Positions 10,267 to 20,010 of a stretch of 64,000 nt of DNA are shown piece after piece. The position numbers and the translations under genes were made by a program. A model generated the notes under the pieces. The model had not been told where the DNA came from. It worked only from the letters and a program-made list of their open reading frames with translations, and ran no database searches. The stretch comes from Dacryopinax spathularia (lineage: Eukaryota > Basidiomycota > Dacrymycetes > Dacrymycetales > Dacrymycetaceae). The stretch spans positions 620,001 to 684,000 of the forward strand of contig JBBPFI010000001.1 in NCBI GenBank assembly GCA_037974965.1, written 5' to 3'. Position 1 is the first letter of the stretch; each line of letters opens with the position of its first letter.

Positions 10267-11294
10267 GCGGTGCTCTGGAGAACTTATTCTTGATGTCGTC
10301 GGGATGGAGGCGGTGAGGCGATGATGAGACGCACCTACAGATACTCCGAAGCTGATGTAGTGCTGTTGACCCATCTAACACTGTCCCAATCCTCAAAGAG
10401 GGAGATGTGCAGGCCAATGCAGAGCAGTTCCTCTTTGATGCGCTCAAACAAAATGTCAGCCTTCGTCAAGAAGGGATCCGTGCGGGGCAATGCTCCCGCG
10501 AGAAGCACCTCGTGCCTGAGGGAAGCAGCACTGATCGGGCATCTATTACCTAAGTCCGAGTTGGGTGTTCGATGGACTGCACGGCCATCCTTACCGGTTT
10601 GCCTCAAGATCTGTTCAGGAGGTAGGATATCATCATGCCAACATTTGGTTATCCTATGGGCATGTTATCCATTCGAAGCGTCAGGGATACTAGGACGGCA
10701 CCATGGCCCAACTTCCGGTGACACAGCGCCAGCTTCAGCGAGCGGGATTCCCTTACCATTACGGCAGTGGGTTGCGTGCCGTGCGCTGTCTTCCCAGTAA
10801 GAAGATGCATTGTCTCGCCGGAGAAGCGGATAACCGGACATTGAGGTCGCCTAACTCCGTCTCCCGAACTTGGATGAGACATAGCCGGCTCCCAAATCTC
10901 CCAACCTAATGGACCTTTACCAGTCTATCGCCGCAGTCCTTGAGGTGCACGGTATCAACCAGTTCAGTAGATCGAAGTGGAAACAAGGGAGATTTCTCGC
11001 TTCGTACCAACCACCATGCTGCGACGGGAGCAAGCCTCGGATTTCTCCGTCGTCGATGCATATCGGTGACAATTCGTTGGTTGCCATCCTCCAACGTTTC
11101 TTCGGCATGGGCGATCGAAGTGGAGGCTGAAGACCGGAGGTGCGCAACACGGAGATCCGGAATGGCTTCCCCGTCTTGCGGCGACGACAGTGAGCGGCAT
11201 GGACGTGGAGTTGCACCCAATGCCAGCCTCCAGGTCGCCGCAGTTTACGTGACCCAAGCTTCTGGCGTCGCCGCATTTTCATGGACAAAACACC

Positions 11295-11300
11295 TATAAT
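11295..11300 (+). promoter_or_regulatory. TATA-like box of peptide gene 3
   Basis: TATAAT, 73 nt upstream of the ATG at 11368. The longer open frame that begins at 11281 would start before this box, so the shorter start is preferred. Confidence 0.5.
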
Positions 11301-11367
11301 GACGCTCAACCTGCTCGCTAGCAAGATCAATCCCCAGAGTCAACTTCACCCCGAAGAGCGACGCTCC

Positions 11368-11529
11368 ATGCATTTCATGCTCCCAATCATCGCCCTCATC
11401 GCCGCCATCGCCGGCACTTCCAGCGCCCTGCCTGGTCCGCCACATTGCGACCTTAGCTGTGTCTGCGATCCCACCACTGGGGTTTGCACTGACCCGTGCT
11501 TGCCAGGCAATCCCCCCTGCACGCCTTGA
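11368..11529 (+). CDS. Small secreted cysteine-rich peptide 3
   Basis: A 53-residue peptide with a signal peptide (MHFMLPIIALIAAIAGTSSA). The mature part begins LPGPPHC and has the family pattern C-x3-C-x-C-x6-C-x3-C-x6-C, ending DPCLPGNPPCTP. I chose the ATG at 11368, not the in-frame ATG at 11281, because it places the hydrophobic stretch at the very N-terminus and the TATA-like box upstream. The stop codon is followed one base later by a perfect GTGAGT donor. The mature part resembles copies 1 and 4 most and is clearly paralogous to them. Confidence 0.75.
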   Translation: MHFMLPIIALIAAIAGTSSALPGPPHCDLSCVCDPTTGVCTDPCLPGNPPCTP

Positions 11530-11530
11530 A

Positions 11531-11581
11531 GTGAGTGAGATCTGGAGAGTCGAAGGTGGTACGCTGACGTACATATGAAAG
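11531..11581 (+). other. Predicted 3'-UTR intron, peptide gene 3
   Basis: GTGAGT donor one base after the stop codon, CTGAC-like branch site, and an AAAG acceptor (51 nt). The CAG at 11590 is an alternative acceptor. Confidence 0.5.
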
Positions 11582-12312
11582 CATCCTCAGTCCATGGATT
11601 GCCACAGTTGGCGTTGCGAGAAGGGTCGTGGACATGAATGTTGCGGACTGGCGTGACGGGATGTATTGTCTTCATGGAGCAGGATGGTTGTTGTTCCTTT
11701 GTTTCCTTTCGATCGAAATGTTGTAGTCATGAAAGTAGTAACGTCTGAAGGGCGCAGGTCCACGTTGAGAGACGGTAGATGAGAGTTGTCGGCAGTATCA
11801 TTCTGCGGAGTCCATCAGATGCACAGCAAAGAGTCAGCACCCACTTCCGTGGAAAGATGAGGAGCAGAAGCCCGCAGCTCTAGCCCTCAGCTTCGCAATT
11901 TGTAAGGCCGCCCGGGACACCGCCCAGTCACCTTGTAGACATATCCTGCAGCTCCTGATGATGAACGCTGCCCCTGAGCCTGTACGATAACATGGTCTTT
12001 GGAAGCATCTTCGCATCAATCGACCGCCGCCTATCGTTTGGAGAAGATGTGTCCGGTCGCGCAGCAGAGAAGATCCGGGAGCGCCCGACCGACGAGATCC
12101 GGAAAAACTCCGACAGTCAGAAACTTGATCATCCACAAATATTGCTGGTCATTAGCGCCGCTTGTGAAACGCTCTGTCCGGGATGATCACCCTAGTGTCG
12201 TGACCATGTTTCGATGGCCGTTTTTGGCCCGGGTCGGCGAAGCCCGCCCTCAAGCTTCAGGCGATCAGCGGAGAACTCTCATCTTCGTGAGATACGAACC
12301 ACTCCGTAGAAG

Positions 12313-12320
12313 TATAAATC
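12313..12320 (+). promoter_or_regulatory. TATA box of peptide gene 4
   Basis: TATAAATC, 77 nt upstream of the ATG at 12390. Confidence 0.6.
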
Positions 12321-12389
12321 CAGAGCCCAAACAGCAGACATGTCGACCAGAACATCCAAACCAGCACGAGCAAACCGCCGAAAGCAGCC

Positions 12390-12551
12390 ATGAAGTTCCT
12401 CGCACTCCTCACGTTCGTAGCCGTCGCCGTAAACAGTGCTACGACAGTGGCTGCCATACCTCCCCACTGCGACATCGGCTGTATATGCGACTTGGACGGC
12501 ACGAACTGTGTTGATCCTTGCCAGCCTGGGAACCCGCCTTGTCCAGAGTAG
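12390..12551 (+). CDS. Small secreted cysteine-rich peptide 4
   Basis: A 53-residue peptide with a signal peptide (MKFLALLTFVAVAVNSATTV, then AA). The mature part starts IPPHC and keeps the six-cysteine pattern C-x3-C-x-C-x6-C-x3-C-x6-C, with DPCQPGNPPCPE at the end. Its signal sequence differs from those of copies 1 and 3, whereas the cysteine scaffold and the DPC-x-PGNPPC motif are constant. This is what selection on the mature peptide would give. A GTAAGT donor lies 5 nt after the stop codon. The function is unknown. Confidence 0.75.
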   Translation: MKFLALLTFVAVAVNSATTVAAIPPHCDIGCICDLDGTNCVDPCQPGNPPCPE

Positions 12552-12556
12552 AGCCG

Positions 12557-12608
12557 GTAAGTTGTTGGGGCTGTCCTTGCGAGAGTTTAGCTGAGTTGCC
12601 GTTGTCAG
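12557..12608 (+). other. Predicted 3'-UTR intron, peptide gene 4
   Basis: GTAAGT donor 5 nt after the stop codon, branch-like GCTGAG, and acceptor GTCAG (52 nt). Confidence 0.5.
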
Positions 12609-13600
12609 AACCGGGGTCTGCCAGAATGCAGTGCTTGATCCAAGAGCAAGTCACTTAGCACATTCTGTTCGGCCATGTAGATCTCGTTCATTGTTGTAGG
12701 AACCGAGTTGTAGTGAAGGAAGAGAGTTGTGCCCGATCTTTAGTTCGAGGCTGTGCGATGACATAAGAAAAGAAGCACGGCGATGTTCCGTCCACCGTTT
12801 GATCAGGGATCCGATCTTATCACCGTATTTCCGTTCCTCGCACGGTCTACATCACTGAAACACCGATGTGAGTCAAGCAAATCCGGCAAAGCAGGTTGGC
12901 ATACGCGAGACTATGAATACCTCACTTCTGACATTCTTGCGCTTTCTAGACTAGCAAATAGGAATCACCTCCGCAGTTTGTCCAGCTACAAGTTGCATCA
13001 GTCGGAAGGAACTGGTCATTCGTGTCGACGCCAGCATAACAACCCACGCGCGCCCAGCTTCCAGCTTGCTTCTTATCCGCCGCCCAGAAGTAGGCAGTGT
13101 CATCCTGACCAATGGCTAAGCAGAACGTGCTGATGGTGCATATCCGACGAGAAGCAAGGACCATGCGCTGCAGCCGTCTTCGCTTTGCTTGGTCTCCGCG
13201 GGCCCTCGACTGCTCATGTGCGTATCTCAGTGGTTGGCTGATTCAAGGCGTGACGAGCAGAGCTCGTCCGCTGAAGGAGACGCTCGGTTCCCCGACTCCA
13301 GTCTCCAACTGTACGAATGCAATACATATGATTCTTCAGCGGCACTGACTCACGTCTAGGGAGGCCAGTTACATCGAGATCACGGCCACAGCCTATTTTG
13401 GTAGCGGGATGATGCTCGGCAACGTACAGATACCCCTGATCATCGCCCTCATCAATCCATTCGCCCATTTTCCCATTTTCCCAGTCAAAAACTGCCAGCG
13501 CAAGTCACCACCATCACTGCCAGCGTCTTCCCCCACTCGTCTACATGGTGCCCTCCTTGCTCTCTCTTTCCTCCTTCCGCCTCCTCCAATCTAGTTGAAA
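12609..13600. other. Intergenic, right flank of the peptide array
   Basis: About 1 kb without a supported gene. A minus-strand open frame at 12946-13164 has several Cys and Trp residues but no recognisable family and no clear splice context. The last 100 nt are pyrimidine-rich (13530-13590) and fit the promoter of the gene at 13601. Confidence 0.4.
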
Positions 13601-14571
13601 ATGGAGCTCACGAATGAAACTGACGAGCAGCGACCATGGCAAGAGCTACCTGATGCCGCTGGATTGTTGCGTCCAAGTGCGCACGGCTCGACATCTGGCG
13701 CTTCGGGCGTCAGTATGGACGACACCGACCCGCCGCTCTATTCGCCAGGGCGGGATGTACACCTTGACCTGCTCGAAGGTCACGCACCCCCCTCCAGCCC
13801 CGCACTCGCCTCCCCAGTGCCGTTCTCCGCTCTTGTCCCAGCCCAGCTGGCCTCCGCAATCCCCTCCCACCTGCCGAGGCAGAACCGACTCCGCGTCTAC
13901 CGCGACCTCGCCGGTATACAGGATACCTACGTGATCGACCCTACTCTACCCACTCCGCCGGGGAGCCATGATAAGGCTCTTAGTCTTTATGCACGGAATG
14001 GGGCGGTGGATGGGATTGTGTATCTTACGAAGCCGGCGGGGAAGGTTTTTCGAGGGAGGGCGGAGCTGGAGGCGGTTAGTATGAATGGGAGCATAAGGTT
14101 TCGTGTGGCACGTCACTCTCCCTACTCTACCGCGTATCTTCCTACTGCAGCGGTGAACGACAAGGGTGTTCGTGCTGACAATCGCGATCACAGGCCGAAT
14201 GCCCACCAGACATGCGTATTTCCGTCCTCGCAGAGTCTCGCAACGGCAGCATCTCTCTTTTCCTCCCCACCACGTTCCGCGGCCCGCTAACAATAACACA
14301 CTCGAACGGCGCAGCAGTATTCACCCCTTCGTTCAAAGCACGCACACGCACGCTGGACGAGACGCACGACGTGCACCGCTGCTGGGTCGGCGAGTGGTCA
14401 GAGGAGGACGACCTGGAGGGTACGGACGGCTCAGAAGGGGTGGGGACGGACGTGGCGGTTGTGGGGAGCTATTATGGGAGTGTGAAGGTTGGGTATTGGT
14501 CGCAGGAGGAGGCGGATAAGGAGCAGCTGCCGAAGGGGATTATGGAGAAGATCTTTGGGAAGAAGACCTGA
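13601..14571 (+). CDS. Uncharacterised paralogue A (DUF7330-like)
   Basis: Two exons, 13601-14104 and 14194-14571, give 293 residues. The N-terminus is disordered and ends in a PPLYSP motif. The conserved core starts LPRQNRLRVYRD, then DTYVIDPTLPTPPGS and RGRAELEAVSMNGSIRFR. Exon 2 continues AECPPDMRISVLAESRNGS, then FRGPLTITHSNGAAVFTPSF and VHRCWVGEW. The core is rich in short beta strands with repeated NGS-type turns and looks like an adhesin-like beta-helical module. The split after SIRFR is shared with copies B and C. Homologous basidiomycete proteins are, from memory, grouped as DUF7330; I cannot verify the label here. No signal peptide or membrane segment is seen. Confidence 0.75.
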
Positions 14572-15195
14572 CCTAACTTGGGGGGAAGCTGCGGGAGGGC
14601 GAGCAAATGCGTTTGCGTTTCTCCGTGTTCCTGGTCTCTCGACGATGACAGAGGAAACTGTTACTGTAATCGTTGTTTTCGCTGCTTGCCACTCCTAGCA
14701 GGCGGTAGAAGCTTGAAGTAAAATTGGATGTAATGATTTGATGACGTCACCGGGGGACTAATGATGACCCCACTTGATAGTGGCTGTGCTAATACCTTCT
14801 CGCTTCTGTGATGCGATCCCTTGTCCCTGGCACGACCAAAGCACATGCCGCCCATAGCCGCAACGATCGTCCAACGACGCGGTGGCGTATATGCGTTCGG
14901 TTGTCGTCGAGGACTTTATGGAGCGCTTGACACCGCTAGCTGAGCAAGTGCGAATACTTCAACGACAACCACCACCATACCCGGCTTGCACTAGACTGGC
15001 TAGTCCTGTACCTTGCAATTTCTCCCTGCGACATCCCCCTTGAACCTGAACCACTTTATCACATTCAGCTCAGGGAGCACTCGGTATCTGTTTCCGGACG
15101 GAAGCGAACGAACCTGCTATTCATTAGGAGCGAACCATCACAGACGCGTCTCGTAAATCCTTTCATTGCGACTCCTCCCCCTTTTCTTTGCGACG
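14572..15195. other. Intergenic between paralogue A and the lipase
   Basis: About 620 nt with no supported gene. It contains the 3' flank of copy A and the promoter of the lipase gene. Confidence 0.5.
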
Positions 15196-17212
15196 ATGAC
15201 CACAGTACTGAACACACTCAACCCGTACCGACGGGACGACGGCGACACAGAACGCGTTCCTCTTATGAACGGGCATAAGCAGGATGGCGACTCGAGCAGC
15301 GGCTCGTCGCCAACACCATCATTCACAAGCCGATGGTTGCCTGTCCTCTCCTCATCCACCACACCCTCATCTTCTTCCTCTCCTCCCACCTCTCCAGCAC
15401 CCCCCGACTCGTCCGGTCCGACCTCACTGTCGGCGTCAGCATCTGCAACGGCCCATGCAACAGGCTCACCAGATGCGCTGCTCCCGACTCTCCGAAGCCG
15501 GACACCACAACTCTTCAAACCGCTTCTTGGCACCTCCGCCGCTGTATCATCCTGCCTTGCTCCCCTACATGAAGCACCCACAATAGCAGGCGATGTACGC
15601 GCCGCCTTCCGTCTCGCTTTCGGCCAGACGGTCTCTTTCTTCCTCTCCGCCTTCTTCCTCATCCTCGTAGTGGGCTGGGCGTCCGCTGCGCGCCTAGCTG
15701 CCGAACTACCGAAACGATGGTGGAAGCCTGTACCACCGAGGAAGTTCCCGTGGGACGATGAGGACTATTGGAAGAAAGAGAAGGTGGTCAAGGATGTGCA
15801 GTACTATGCGCGCGCGGTCGGGTTCGACATCCTCAACGAGGAGTGCGTGACAGATGACGGGTTCATCCTTAGGTGTGTACATATCCCATGACATGTGGCA
15901 GCATATATGCTAATATCACGATCTCAGGATGCACCACGTCGTCAACCCCCGACAGAAGCCGCACAAGGATGGCCGAGGCGGCTTCCCAGTCCTCATCCTG
16001 CACGGCCTCTTCCAGTCCAGCGGATCATTCATCACGTCCGAAGAGCGCTCGCTCGCATTCTGGCTCTCCGAGCACGGAGGGTATGATGTCTTCCTCGGTA
16101 ACACGCGCGGCGTGTTCGACATGGGCCACACCAAGTGGAAGCGGAACGATCCTAGGTTCTGGGACTGGACGATCAGGGAGCTGGCGATGTACGATTTTCC
16201 GGCCATGGTCGAGTATGTGTGCAAGGTGACCGGTTACGACAAGGTATGTGCCTGTGCCTATTTTACGTAAAGAATGACCCGCTAACAAGCCATTCAGATC
16301 GCTTTCATCGGCCACTCACAAGGGAACGGCCTCGCTTTCATCTCTTTGTCTCAAGGCATCCGACCTGACATTGGCGAGAAACTGTCCGTCTTCATCGCCC
16401 TTGCCCCGGCCGTCTACGCCGGTCCCTTGACCCATGGTTTCCCATTCACGATCCTCAAGCGTCTGCACTGGAAAGCGTGGACGCGGATCTTCGGCGTGCT
16501 AGACTTCATCCCCCTCATGCGCTGGGCCTACGACTGGGTCCCCGCAAAGTTCTTCGCCATGATGGGATACACCATGTTTGCCTTCCTATTCGAGTGGACC
16601 GACGCAAACTGGCTCCCCAGGCGGAAAACCAAGATGTTCAGGTTCACGCCCACGCCCGTTTCATCCGCCAGCATCTTCTGGTGGTGCGGCGCGGGCGGGT
16701 TCGCCGACCGGAAATGTACGATGAACGAAGCCATGGATCATTGGTGGGACTCGCGTTTCCCGCCCTTGTCGATCTTCTGGGGCGGGCGGGACTATCTCGT
16801 CCTTACTGAGCCACTGCTCGAGAGGATCAAGACCCATGAGCCGGACGTCAATGTCATCCGAGTGCAGATGATCGACGCGAGCGAGCACTGCGATTTCTAC
16901 TGGGCGGCCGATGCAGTCGAATGGTGCTTCGGCAGTTTCCTGGAAGATATCGAGCGTACGCGCCCTCGGTACCCAGAGGAAGAAGAGGAGAAAGAGCGAA
17001 GTGGGGAGAAAGAGGCGCGGGACGAGCAGGAGAAGAAGGATGCGAAGGAAAGGAGAGGGGACGGGATGGAGCAGCGCCAGCCTGGGGGGCAGAATGAGGA
17101 GCAAGGGAAGGCGCGGGCGATGGAGGAGGATAAGCGGGACAGGAAGGAACGGAGGAAGGGAAGTGTGGATCAGGATCATCGTCAGGTTAGGGAGGACGGG
17201 AGGAGACAGTGA
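15196..17212 (+). CDS. Membrane-anchored steryl-ester-hydrolase-like lipase
   Basis: Alpha/beta hydrolase of the acid-lipase/steryl ester hydrolase group (TGL1/YEH type), likely acting on steryl esters or triacylglycerol at lipid droplets or the ER. Three exons are joined by introns at 15873-15927 and 16244-16297. After a Ser/Pro-rich N-terminus, one membrane segment (VSFFLSAFFLILVVGWASA) lies near residue 150. The AB-hydrolase-associated region follows (GFDILNEECVTDDGFILR), then the oxyanion loop PVLILHGLFQSSG. The nucleophile is in FIGHSQGNG, the acid in WGGRDYLVL and the histidine in DASEHCDFYW, so the triad is complete. The C-terminal 90 residues are an extreme Glu/Lys/Arg tail that normal family members lack. 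The gene sits between paralogues A and B. Confidence 0.88.
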
Positions 17213-17563
17213 CACCGACATCAGGCTTCAACGATACACGACGAGGTCTTGGAGACATAGACAGTATCGACATGGACAGTCCTCATGATATTCACGGCAC
17301 ATTGTTGTTGATTATATCCCGTTGTATGTAGCTTGCATAGATCGCTTGTAATCTCACATCCATCTACAGCATTCCTCTGGTGGCGCCGGTGTACTATACA
17401 TCGTCCGATGGCGGTGGGCAGATGGATGTCACACGCACAGGCACTCCGTGCAGGGTATACGCACATTTCATTACTCAAGAAATTCTCACAAGATCCGAGA
17501 TACATCCTAAGAATACAAGAACAAAACATAACCCGCGGCTTCCTCACACCGATGAGCATCAGC
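17213..17563. other. Intergenic, convergent 3' ends
   Basis: About 350 nt between the lipase stop codon and the stop codon of paralogue B. Nothing beyond 3' UTR sequence is supported. Confidence 0.5.
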
Positions 17564-18486
17564 TCAGCCCTTCTTCCCAAACGCCTTCTCCAAAATCCCC
17601 TTCGGCACCTGCTGCTTATCCGCCTCCTCCTGGGACCAATACCCGACCTTCACACTCCCATTATGACTCGCCACAACAGCAATATCCGTCCCTTCCTCCC
17701 CGTCGTCCTCCTCGCCCCACTCGCCCACCCAACACCGGTGCACGTCGTGCGTCTCGTCCAGCGTTCGCGTACGCGCTTTCAGGGAAGGTGTAAATGCTGC
17801 TGACCCGTTTGAGTGGGTTATGGTTAGCGGGCCTCGGAAGGTCGGGGGGAGGTAGAGCGCTATGCTGCCATTTCGAGATTCAGCCACTATAGAGATGCGC
17901 ATATCTGGAGGACACTCCGCCTGCGCACACGTCCTTCTGTCAGCGCACGGGGCAAAGGCGCAAGATGCGCGAGAAGTGTACGCACGACTCGAAATCGGAT
18001 GCTCCCATTCAAGCTCAACGCCTCCAGCTCTGCCCTTCCCCTGAACACCTTCCCAGGCGCTTTGGTGAGGTAAACGGTGCCCTCCACACTCCCGTTCTGC
18101 GAGTACAGGCTCAGAGCCTTATCGTGGCTCCCCGGCGGGGCCGGTAGAGTCGGGTCGATCACGTAGGTATCTGAGATACCCGAGTTGTCCCTGTACACTC
18201 GGAGTCGGTTCTGCCGAGGCAGATGGGGAGGGATGTTCGATATTGGTTGTGTGGCCGGGAAAGGGGATGGGATGGGTGAGGCGGCGGCAGAGTGTAGGGT
18301 ATGAGGGGGTTCGCCCTCGAGGAGATCGACATGCGGGTCTCGTTCGGGCGAGTAGGGCGGCGGTTCTGTATCGTCCATTGCTGCTATCGAGCTGCCGGAG
18401 GTTGAGGTGCTGCCACTTGGACCTGGGGCTTCGGACGCAGGTGGTCCATCTCCGGGTTTGTGCTTTGTCTCATCGGTGAGGATCAT
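17564..18486 (-). CDS. Uncharacterised paralogue B (DUF7330-like)
   Basis: Two exons, 18486-17986 and 17920-17564, give 285 residues. It is the closest relative of copy A: LPRQNRLRVYRD, DTYVIDPTLPAPPGS, ALSLYSQNGSVEG, RGRAELEALSLNGSIRFRV, AECPPDMRISIVAESRNGS and THDVHRCWVGEWGEEDD are nearly identical. The intron sits at the same codon and uses the donor GTGCGT. The N-terminus (MILTDETKHKPGDG, then PPPYSPERD) is disordered. Copies A and B face each other on opposite strands around the lipase, so the pair looks like an inverted duplication. No catalytic motif, signal peptide or membrane segment is seen, and the function is unknown. Confidence 0.75.
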
Positions 18487-18789
18487 GTTAGCCAGTTTGA
18501 AGGACTGAGGGCGGAAAAGACGGCGTCAAGTAGTATATGTTGACAGGACGAGGCGGTGGTAGGAGGGAGGAAGGGATGACTGACGTTCGCAGTCTATCAG
18601 TATCCATCGGATTGGTATCAGTACAATCAGGGTCGTCATGCACGTTGCAGCGGCTGCGTCGGCATATCATCGCCTCTATAAATAAGGCCTAGTCATCATT
18701 ATAGTATTACATAACTTCGCCGGATTGAAATCAGAATTCCTCGGAGGGCTACATAGCAATCGTACAATCCTCATGGGTCATGCACGTTT
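18487..18789. other. Intergenic between paralogues B and C
   Basis: About 300 nt holding the promoter of copy B and the 3' flank of copy C. A TATAAATAAG-like sequence at about 18674-18683 lies on the plus strand and is not placed for either gene. Confidence 0.4.
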
Positions 18790-19648
18790 TCAGAACCTGA
18801 ACATCTTCTTCAACGACCAACCTTTCTCCTCCTTCTCCTCCCAGAAGCCTACCCAAATGTGGCCATGAAACGTCGAGATCAGGCATTCGTCCCCTTTCCA
18901 TTCTTCGTCGCCGTTCCAGTCCCCTACCCAGTAGCGGTGCACCTTTGCGTTCTCTTCTAGAGTACGGGTCACCGCTTTGAGCGAGGGAAGGAGCCGAGGT
19001 GGCCAGCCGTGTTTCATTTCGATTACGAGGGGCCCGTTGAATTTCGGAGGAAGGAGGAGGAAGACATTGCCGTATCGCTGAGTGAGGGCAGTGATCTGCA
19101 GCGGAATATTTCGCGGACATGTTGGCTATCATCGCACTGTGAACACGAGCTCGTCCGGTGGGAGACGGAGAATGCGGACTCACGATCTTAACATCCACAC
19201 TCCCAGCCTTACTCTCAAACTGCATCACCACCTTCCCCTTCACGTCCCCTTCAGTCACAGAGACCTTAGCGAACACATGCCCGCCCTTGGAAAACAAGCT
19301 CAGATGTTCCTCTGGCGCGCCAGGCGGAGTAGGGAGGGACGGATCAAGCACGTAGGTCTCCTTGATCCCATGATGTCCTTTATGCACTTTGAGTCTGTTC
19401 TGTCGGGGCAGGTTGGCGGGGATGACCCCCCCGCCTGGACTTGTTGGTGGATAGGTAGCTTCAGCATCCACATCGTCCCCGAGAAGGTCGACAGCGGGAG
19501 GAGGTGCGTGCGGGGTGTATGGCGGTGGAGCTGTAGATGCTGGCCGATTGGCAGACGGTTGGACGATACGTTCTTTCCGGTTTGGAAGCGCGCTGGGCAG
19601 TTCCGGCGGGACGAGCGGTAGTGACTTCTCCTGGTTGGTGATGATCAT
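18790..19648 (-). CDS. Uncharacterised paralogue C (DUF7330-like, divergent)
   Basis: Two exons, 19648-19184 and 19095-18790, give 256 residues. I start at MIITNQEKSLP because the frame upstream opens only with a GTG codon and copy B starts in the same way (MILTDE). The family core is kept but has diverged: LPRQNRLKVHKG, ETYVLDPSLPTPPGAPEE, LSLFSKGGHVFAK and a final VHRYWVGDWNGDEE block. Exon 2 reads YGNVFLLLPPKFNGPLVIE, where A and B have the FRGPLTITHSNG block. The intron has a clean GTGAGT donor and a GCTGCAG acceptor. Reading the first frame through the intron would give a longer but wrong C-terminus. Function unknown. Confidence 0.75.
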
Positions 19649-20010
19649 CTTGTCCGCGATATTCACGGATCAGGACTGCTCAGACGAGGTGGTCGTAATG
19701 ACAGAGATGGATAAGAGACTTTACATAGTCGTACTGCCGCCACACATTGATGCCGATGGTGAGGAATGCGCACGACTGCGCGATGTCATCCTTCAAACTG
19801 CGCGCCAAGCTCAACATTGCACGTGATCGATTTCTGCAGGTTATTCCCGTTGATAGTAACAACCGCCTCCACCGATAGTATACATTATTCGAGCCAGGAA
19901 AGTCTTGATATCTTTACATGTGTAGGATCTAGAGATCAACTGCCCACCAGAGGAGACACAAAATTAAGGAAAAGAGCCGAACAATGATCACAAGATGCGA
20001 AGGAAAGGAG
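19649..20010. other. Intergenic, paralogue C promoter and RPC1 3' flank
   Basis: About 360 nt. No supported gene. Confidence 0.5.

Noticed and set aside
10335-10607. 90-codon minus-strand frame after peptide gene 2
   Set aside because: Somewhat protein-like, but no family, no signal and no promoter could be recognised. Left out.
11281-11367. Upstream in-frame ATG of peptide gene 3
   Set aside because: It would put 29 polar residues before the signal peptide and lies upstream of the TATA-like box.
8967-12551. Peptide array as lipopeptide pheromone precursors
   Set aside because: No C-terminal CaaX motif, and true secretory signal peptides are present instead.
12946-13164. 72-codon minus-strand frame with several Cys and Trp residues
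   Set aside because: Its cysteine spacing does not match the secreted peptide family, and it has no signal peptide.
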